DNA of 64,000 nt. It comes from Piromyces finnis (Eukaryota > Neocallimastigomycota > Neocallimastigomycetes > Neocallimastigales > Neocallimastigaceae). Within the stretch, counting starts at the first letter, position 1. Every line of letters begins with the position of its first letter. This document shows, piece after piece, positions 56,291 to 64,000 of the stretch. Both the position numbers and the translations under genes were made by a program. Where the stretch lies: the NCBI GenBank assembly GCA_002104945.1, contig MCFH01000041.1:388001-452000 (forward strand), read 5' to 3'. The notes under the pieces were generated by a model. That model worked only from the letters and a program-made list of their open reading frames with translations. It had not been told where the DNA came from and made no database searches.

Positions 56291-57762
56291 TTATATATTT
56301 AATATATTAATTCTTTTTTTTTTTTTTTTTTTTACTTCTGAATCTTGTAAAAACATTTCTGTTTTGGTTGAAGAGATAATTGTAGCAGAATAGTAATTTA
56401 TACAATAATGATTTTCATCATATTTTATTTGTCTTGGATTAAAACTAGAGAGGTAAATATAACCATTTTTGAAGCCAGATGGATCTAATTCTTTTAAATC
56501 TTTTAGTACAGCGTCAGTTCCAAAATAAGGATGTTTTAAAATATTATTTTCAGTACGATAATGTCCAAGGGTAATGGCCTTAATTCCGTTTTGGAATTCA
56601 ACTTCGTATTTTTGATGAGCGTCATCCTTTAAAATTAAATTAAACCATGATTTTATTGGTGTAAGTTTTGCTTGATAAAGATCTATTGGGAAATACCATG
56701 TATTATTTTTGTTTATTGGATGATATGGTGTTAAAAGAACACCGTCAACATCACACATAAATGGTTGAGAAGAAGAAGTGTCAATGACTTGTTCAATAAG
56801 ACATTGAACAATGGCGTTATTATTGAGACGATCTCCTTTTTTTAAATCTTTAACATGCTTTATTTGACCGTTAGATAAGACAACAATGGCATCCCCATTA
56901 AAACATCCACCTTTACGATTAAGGAATGCACTCATAGTATTAGAGTTTAGTGTCGTGGGAGAATTAAAATCCTCACTTATCGATGTAGGCGCTGTAAAAA
57001 TTGAATAATCTGTATTATTTTTGTTTGTTGGACGAGTTAAAAGAACATCGTCAGTATCACACATAAATGGTTGAGAAGAAGAAGAATCTAAATTAACAGT
57101 ACCTTCTTTAACAGTACGTTCTTTATTTCTCTTTTTATTTCTAGAAAATAATCTAGTGATTGAACTAAATATGGATTTTTTGGATAAGAAGGATGAACTT
57201 GATGATTTAGTAAAGGAGGATGAACTTGATGATTTAGTAAAGGTGTATCGGCCAATTGATGTTGATGCTGCTGGTGGTGGAAGATTAATAAATAATGAAT
57301 TTGCTATTTTTCTATAGGAATTAAATATATTATGAGAATAATATTGTAATGATTGATCTTTAAAGTTTCCACATTGTTCAAATTCATGGAATCTAATAAA
57401 CGACCAAAGGTAAAATTCTCCCCATCTATTATAGTATTGAGTTTGTATTGCTTTTTTTACTTGACCATGATTTGGATCGGGATTATCAATATCAATAATT
57501 AATCCTTTAACAAATTTAGTTTTATATTTTAGTTGTTTTAACATATTAAAGAATTCATCAACAATCTTATTTGATTCCTTTAAATCAGTATTCTTTAAGA
57601 TATTTTTAATAATAGAAATAAATTTCTTTCTTAATATTTCATTATAGACAATTTCTTCATAATGTATTGATTCTATATCCTTTTCTTCTATTAAAATATT
57701 TGGATCAGCATCTTCAATTTTTAATAATGTATTTTCGTCATCATCATCTTCATCATCGAGAA

Positions 57763-57795
<33 letters not shown>

Positions 57796-59164
57796 TATCG
57801 TTATCGTCATTTTCATTTTCATTTTTTAATTCCTTATCTGAACTTTCCATTTCATTAATAAATTTATTGATATCTGGTGACTCTGTATTCAATGAAACTT
57901 CAAAGGTTTGGTTTGTCATTGGAAGTTCAACTTTAATTGTAATATCATCTAATGACGATTCTTTATTAATATCAAAAATTACATTTTGATATTTCTCTCT
58001 GTATAATGGTCCAATAGATACTTTTTTATTTTCATCATCCTTTTTCTTATTAAGCATAGATACTTTGGTAATTGGTGTTATTGTGGAAAGAAGATTTGCC
58101 ATGTAATTAATAAAAATTGTTCCAACCATTGATCCATCCGGACAATAACCATAAATACCATCACAAAGATTTGCAATATCAATTAATAATTTTGATTTAG
58201 CATCATTACCATATGAAAATGTAGAAATTGTAAATTTATCATCTGTTTCATTTAGGGTATCTTTTAATGTTTCATAAATACCTTTTGGTGGATCCATATT
58301 TGATTCACCATCTGTGAAAACCATAATTGATTTTTGATAATTTTTATAGGAAATACCTTTAGAAATATCAATAGCTGCTTCCATACCACTCCATATATTA
58401 GTACAATTTTGAGAATACATTGAATCTACAATTTCAATAACCATATCTTTTACAACTTTACTTCTTAATATAGTAGGTTTAAGTTTTACAGTGGCATTAT
58501 TTGAAAATTCTATAAGACTGACCATATCATTACTACGTAAAGATGAAACAATTGTTTTAATTGAATGCTTTATCAGTGAAAGTCTTGAAATATATACTGA
58601 CTCTAAACTTTCTATATTGCTACAACAATTTATCTGCATTGAACCTGAAACATCAACAACGAAAATTAATAGTATAGGTAAAGTTTTTACAACCTTTTTT
58701 GGTTTCATACAAACATGAATACAATTTTCACATAAATTATTACTTTTCTCTTTTGAAATATAGGTAGCAGTTAATTTATCAAATTCAACTACTTGATTTT
58801 GTAATTGAACCTCCTCATTAACTACATTTTCGAAATTTAAATTTTTAATAATATTTTTTAAATTCTCATTATTTAATTCAATGTTTTTTTCTTCAATGTA
58901 TTTACTTATTTTTTCTTCTAAACTAATGCTTGGTATGGCATCTTCAATATTTATTTTTATTTTACTAACAGGTGAAATAGAATTTTCTTTTAATATTTTT
59001 GTTATTGCTTCTTCTTCATATATAAATCCATCAGGCATTAATACTGGTGTTCTCATAATTTTGCTAGTAAGAGGACATAAAAATTCATTTGGGATATCTT
59101 TTATATCCATTTCTGTTTCTTCAATTTTTATATTTTCATTTTCATTTTCAATTTCGGTAGACAT
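56291..59164 (-). CDS. U-box / VWA / Hint-domain protein
   Basis: Single exon, 957 residues. Residues ~24-92 form a U-box (IPNEFLCPLTSKIMRTPVLM, GFIYEEEAI), normally an E2-binding ubiquitin-ligase module. Residues ~163-360 form a von Willebrand A domain with MIDAS DVSGS (171-175), then a beta-rich region and an acidic Asp run (453-475). Residues ~500-640 (WGEFYLWSFIRFHEFEQCG) resemble the Vwaint region that accompanies Hint in this family. After a Ser-rich linker, residues 753-925 form a Hint (Hedgehog/intein) domain: GGCFNGDAIV with Cys753 as nucleophile, VKDLKKGD, LLTPYHP with His814. There is no terminal HN-C, so Hedgehog-like self-cleavage rather than protein splicing would be expected. 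The order U-box-VWA-Vwaint-Hint is known from fungi and protists; its function is not established. An extra partial copy of the Hint core lies in the linker (residues ~694-722). Confidence 0.88.
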
Positions 59165-59928
59165 TTTGTTTATATTTAAATATTACTATATATAAATATA
59201 TAAATATATATATGATATAAAATTGTCAATAAAATTTCATTATTATTATTTTATTATTTTTTCTTTTTTTTTTTTTTAAAATAAAAAATAGTAAATTATA
59301 ATTATATATATATATTTTGTGAAATAAATTAAAAAATTTAAATATATTAATAATATATTTAAATATTATTTTTATATCAAATAAATGAAAATATTAAAAA
59401 TCTTCAATTGGTTCTTTCTTTTATAAAATTTTAATATTATAATTTTTTTTTTATTTGGAAGATAAAGTATTATTACTGTTTTAATTTTTTAATAATAATA
59501 ATTGCTAGGATTTTAGGTTTTTTAATATTTACTTTATTACTGTAATTTTATTAATATTTCATTATAGAGATTCAATTAACAATTACAAGTATGTATTTAT
59601 ACTAAAATTTATTGCTTATCCTAGAATATATACATATCAATACATTCCATTATGTTAACTACATTTTATTAATGAATAAAGTTTATAATAAAATTTGTGA
59701 TTTTCTAACAATAATAATACTATTAATATCCGTATATATTTGATAATAAATTCAAAAAATATTTATTAAAAATAGACTTTTAAATTAAGCCACATTTTTA
59801 TTATTCAAATATAGAACATTCTATTTTTAATTAAAAAAAATATAAATTTAAATTAATGAGCTTACTTTTAATAAGAAAAAGTAAAAAAATATAACGTAAA
59901 TTTACTTTTGATAAAATTGATTAATAAA
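59165..59928. other. AT-rich divergent intergenic region
   Basis: Holds the promoters of two divergent genes; no specific motif recognised. Confidence 0.55.
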
Positions 59929-60501
59929 ATGCCAAATATTAAACTATTACCTTTGGAAAATAAGAATAGAGAAACATTTATTTTAGGAGTACAAGAATCT
60001 TTCAAATATGGAGCATTAGAAGAATTTGGAAAGAGAGATGATCATCTTAATAAATATGGGGAAATTATATCAAGAAAAACAATTGAAAAAAGTATTGATG
60101 GAAAAGGTTCAGAAACCTACCAGATTTTTGAAAATGGAAATAATGTTGGCGGTGTTATTGTTAGTATTAACAGGGAAAAACAGACAGGTGAATTAGAGAT
60201 ATTATATGTTTCACCTGCTGAGCATAGCAAAGGTATTGGCTATGCAACATGGTGCGAAATTGAAAAAATGTATCCTGAAATAAAAAAATGGGAAACTTAT
60301 ACACCATATTTTGAAAAAAGAAATATACATTTTTATGTTAATCGTTGTGGATTTCAAATTGATAAATTTTATAATAGTCATTATCCTATGCCACAATATT
60401 TAAAAGATGAAGATGATGATTTAGAAGAAGAAGAAGAAATAGATGAGGATGATGTCCATCCTGATGATTTTCTTCATTTTATAAAAATAATTCAATCATG
60501 A
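59929..60501 (+). CDS. GNAT-family N-acetyltransferase
   Basis: Single exon, 190 residues from the ATG at 59929 (MPNIKLLPLE). It has the GNAT acetyl-CoA pattern: a strand GELEILYVSPAEHSKGIGYATW, where the segment SKGIGYATW corresponds to motif A (Q/R-x-x-G-x-G/A), followed by a helix and a second strand/helix pair ending FYVNRCGFQIDKF (the usual N-x-x-x-x-x-Y-x-x-x-GF end of small acetyltransferases). The last ~35 residues are very acidic (DEDDDLEEEEEIDEDD), a eukaryote-style addition. The substrate is unknown. The compact core and lack of introns resemble acetyltransferases of rumen Firmicutes, so transfer is possible but not shown. Confidence 0.8.
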   Translation: MPNIKLLPLENKNRETFILGVQESFKYGALEEFGKRDDHLNKYGEIISRKTIEKSIDGKGSETYQIFENGNNVGGVIVSINREKQTGELEILYVSPAEHSKGIGYATWCEIEKMYPEIKKWETYTPYFEKRNIHFYVNRCGFQIDKFYNSHYPMPQYLKDEDDDLEEEEEIDEDDVHPDDFLHFIKIIQS

Positions 60502-61255
60502 ATTCATAAATAAATATATAAATAGAAAAATAATTAAATATAAAATATATGATTTTTATTAAAGAGGAGAAAAACGAAATATAATTATATATTTATAAAG
60601 TTGTTAGGATAGCGACCAATTTAATTTATTAATTAACTATGAAGTTTAAGAAAAATATTATGTATCAATAAATATTATAGAAATAAAAAGTAATATTAAT
60701 AAATAATTTATAGATTTTTGAAAAATTATTTTTTTTAGAGGAAAATATCAATAAATTCCTATTTTTTTTTGCTTTTTTTTTTTTTTTACTAAATATAAAT
60801 TAATATGTTATTTATATTTCATTTCAAAGTGTATTTTTATATATTTTTATATGCTTTAACCTTATAAATTTTAGGTTTAATTAAAATTTAAATATTTTCA
60901 TATGTTTGTTTCTGCAGGATTATACTAATAATAATGCTGATAATAATAATGATAATATCATAATATCATATATAAAAAAATATTAGAATCCAGTAAATTT
61001 ATATGTAGTTATTTAATTAAAATTAGAAAATATATAACTATAATATTCATATAAATATGTATATCATTTCTTAATAAAAGTATAATAACTATATAAAAAT
61101 TATATGAAATAGGGTTTAAAAAATGATTTAAAGAAGATAAATCAATTTTTTACAATTTTTTTTTTAATTTATATATATATTTTCGATTAACACAACAATT
61201 ACTCAAAAATTCGAAAAAGTAATTAAAAGTAATTAAATTAATCAAATATTAAAAA
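60502..61255. other. AT-rich intergenic stretch
   Basis: No feature recognised; includes the leader of the ABC transporter gene. Confidence 0.55.
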
Positions 61256-64000
61256 ATGAATAATAGAAAAATATTACAGTTAAAAACATTAATATGGAGG
61301 AATTTAATATATAAAAAACGAAATAAATTATCTACATTCCTTGAAATTATTGTTCCTACGATAATACTTTTATTATTATGTATGATTTTTAAATAAAAAT
61401 ATATTGTATAATCCATTATAATGTTAAAAAAATTAATCTATTAATTTTTTAATAACTTACTTTTATAGATTATGTGTCAGAAAAAGATGGAATTGTAATT
61501 GATGTATTAGAAGTTAATTCAGATCAATACAATTTTAACGACTTAAATGATATACAATATTCGGATGTATATTTTGGTTTCGTATTCCCTGAAAATTTTG
61601 AGAAAAAGGAGGAATTTATTAATAATTTTAAATCTCTAGATGCTATTAAGAATAATAATTCAGTAGTAGATGGTTTTGATATAAATTTTATTAAAAGGGA
61701 TGGAAACATTAGTTATCAAAATGATGCAAATATATTTTTCAATCCAAATAATTTAAAACACATCGAAGCAAAAGTGTTAAATGCAGATTTATTACTTAAA
61801 GCAAAATATAATGAAAATAGTTTTAATAATAGCTTATCTAATATAGTAATAAATAATGAATTAATACAAGAAAATGATATCCATTATTATAATGATTTTC
61901 AAACAACTTATGATAAAATTAAACAAGAATACGAATCAAAATATGAAAATACTTATATTATTTCATATGATTATAATAAGCCTCAATCATATAGTTATTT
62001 TGAGAAAAAAAAAGTTCACATTAAAGTATTCAAAAATAAAGAAGAAATGCAAAAAATTAGACGATATAATTTTTTCGGTATCGTATTTACTTCACAGACC
62101 CAGTATACAGTTAAGAAATTTGACTATATTGATATAGGAGACTTTATAAAACCAAAATATACAAAGGATTATGAACATAATACATATGCGCTTACTGAAA
62201 TTAAAAAATATGCTTTGGCTCAAAAACTAGTTGATCAAGTATTGATTAAAACTTTAACCGGTTATGATTATAATATTAATTTACATGATCAAACTATGGA
62301 TCAAGAAGAAATTATTTATGAATATGGTGATAATCCAGCAAATAATTATCTTCCATATTTAATTTTATTCTTTTTTATGTTAGTATATTAATATTATATT
62401 CATTTAATATCAATTATAATTAAATTTTTTTCATTATATTCTTACTATAAAAATATTGATATATATATATTTAATTTTTTTACGAACTTTTAAATTTAAT
62501 AGTCCATGTATAACAAATTTATTTTTATTCTTAGTAATAGAAAAAGAAACTAAGTTCAAGAATTCTCTTGCTGCTATTGGATTAGATAAAAATTTATTTT
62601 GGTTATCATGGGTAATTAAATTTATTATTATTATTGTTTATATTATGTTTTTTATATATATAATTTTATCATGTAAATTTAATAAACATTTTTTTTTATA
62701 ATAATCCAGGGAATAATATATGCATTGATTATTGGAATTGCATCCTTTTTAACATTTATAATATTATTATTTTCAAATGTATTCAGTTTTTCTGTTAATA
62801 TTGTATGTTTCTTATTGATATTCATATACGGATTATCAAATTGCTTTATGGTATTTGGTATCTCAACATTTATAATGAAATCAAGAACATCATTAATCAC
62901 AGGTGTATTATTTGTTATTGGACTATTTATATTCTTTTTCATTTATTATGCAATAAAATCTTCTGTTAGTCTTTTAATTATTTTTGGCATATTCCTTTCA
63001 CCTATATCACTACTTTCATCAATAAATAGACTTAGCAATCTTAAATCTACTATTTTAGATTTTAATGTAATTATAAACTGATTTGCATAGTTATTTAATT
63101 AATTTGTAAAAATAATTTAAAAATAACAATAATGATGGTTATTTAATTAATGTTAAATTTAAAAATATGGTTTATTTTAGATAATTGATGTTTTTAAAGA
63201 TGGTCAAATGTATGGCTTTATTTTTGGATTAGTTTTTTCATGTATATTCTATTTACTTCTTGCAATTTACCTTGACAATGTAGTCCCTCAAGGTAATGCT
63301 TTAAATAAAAAGTGGAATTATATATTTAAAAAAGCAAAAGAGTCAGATGACCCTATAGAAGAAATGAGAAATAAGAAAGAAGCCAATTCTTCTTTTATCG
63401 AACCGGATCCTGAAAATCGTGAAAAAATTGTAGAGGTCAATTCTGTTTATAAATTTTTCACAATTGATAAAAAAAGATTCTGCGCGTTAAATGACATCAA
63501 TTTTAATGTATATTTAAATGAAATCTTTGCTATAATTGGACATAATGGTGCAGGTAAATCAACACTTATGAATATTATGACCGGTATGTATTATGAATCT
63601 TCCGGTAGTATTACATACAATGGAAAGAATTTTAAAAATAATAGAAGTGAAATATGTTCTGACATTGGTAATTATAGATATATTATTTTAAACAAAACTT
63701 AAATATACATTTTAAAATTATCACAGCATTAACACATACAATTATTATAATTTTTAAAATTTAATATTAAAAATGTTTATAATAAAGGTTATTGTGCTCA
63801 GTATAATGTTTATACTAATTATTTAACAATATTAGAACATTTAAAATTATTCTGTGGAATTAAAAATATTAATGAAGATTATGATAAAGTATTGAAAGAT
63901 ATTGGATTGTTACAATATAAAAATGACTTCCCTTCTATTTTAAGTGGTGGTCAAAAGAGATTATTGAATGTTGCTTTTGCATTTTTAGGGAAACCAAAAT
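61256..64000 (+). CDS. ABCA-type ABC transporter, 5' part (runs off the window)
   Basis: Exons: 61256-61379, 61469-62378, 62503-62611, 62710-63066, 63181-63667, 63788-64000 (continues). The N-terminus has TLIWRNLIYKKRNKLSTF and a first membrane helix (EIIVPTIILLLL), then a non-membrane region of about 270 residues, the usual large luminal/extracellular loop of the ABCA class. Further TM helices follow. The EKETKFKNSLAAIGLDKN segment before a membrane helix, matching EKE-x-KLKE-x-L-x-x-MGL, is characteristic of ABCA. The nucleotide-binding domain has Walker A IGHNGAGKSTLMNIMTG, Q-loop GYCAQYN and signature LSGGQKR; Walker B lies beyond the window. ABCA proteins move lipids or hydrophobic compounds; whether this is a half or full transporter cannot be told. 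The exon 2 donor is GTTAGT, chosen because it keeps the frame. Confidence 0.88.

Noticed and set aside
56291-56905. Hint domain as a protein-splicing intein
   Set aside because: It lies near the C-terminus, has no C-terminal HN plus Cys/Ser/Thr and no reconstitutable C-extein.

Overview
The window looks like nuclear DNA of an anaerobic gut fungus (Neocallimastigomycota: Piromyces/Anaeromyces/Neocallimastix type). The reasons are extremely AT-rich intergenic DNA full of poly-A/T tracts and ATT or TTTA microsatellites; short AT-rich spliceosomal introns; Asn-rich low-complexity proteins; an [FeFe]-hydrogenase with a hydrogenosome-type presequence; a fungal Sho1 sensor; and LRR surface proteins, one ending in a Cys-rich motif that resembles the first half of a fungal dockerin. 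The genus assignment is inference.

Layout. 1-2442: 3' part of a membrane-anchored LRR protein built from ~72-nt exons. 4428-5988: SHO1 (4 TM + SH3). 5989-14171: long gene-poor stretch. 14172-15751: PAS-kinase-like Ser/Thr kinase. 16881-17417: a frameshifted gene with a bacterial-looking C-terminal module. 17786-20160 (-): nine-exon PfkB sugar kinase. 21132-22766 (-): SOSS-B/NABP-like OB-fold ssDNA-binding protein. 24691-29202: three consecutive same-strand genes sharing the lipidation start MGCGASK and a 22-nt first exon but with unrelated low-complexity bodies.

29935-40095 is a retrotransposon nest. A decayed LINE relic is interrupted by a SINE-like element (tRNA-like head, LINE-derived segment, poly-A, 14-bp target duplication). 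A full-length LINE (minus strand, two Trp-to-stop mutations) follows, and a 5'-truncated sister LINE is inserted in its 5' UTR. Target-site duplications fix every junction of the intact insertions.

40792-42684 (-): [FeFe]-hydrogenase. 46017-47117 (-): orphan SP/TP-rich protein. 49673-52440: second LRR gene, secreted, nine consecutive 72-nt repeat exons. 53395-55733: ARB1/ABCF2 ribosome-biogenesis ATPase with an unusual Gln in the first catalytic site. 56291-59164 (-): U-box/VWA/Hint protein. 59929-60501: GNAT acetyltransferase. 61256 to the end: 5' part of an ABCA-type transporter.

The genes do not form one pathway. Shared themes are surface and signalling proteins (two LRR proteins, Sho1, kinase, acylated MGC family) and hydrogenosomal metabolism. 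Exon boundaries were assigned by hand from GT/AG sites and frame continuity; every multi-exon model given sums to an intact frame. No tRNA, rRNA or CRISPR array was found.
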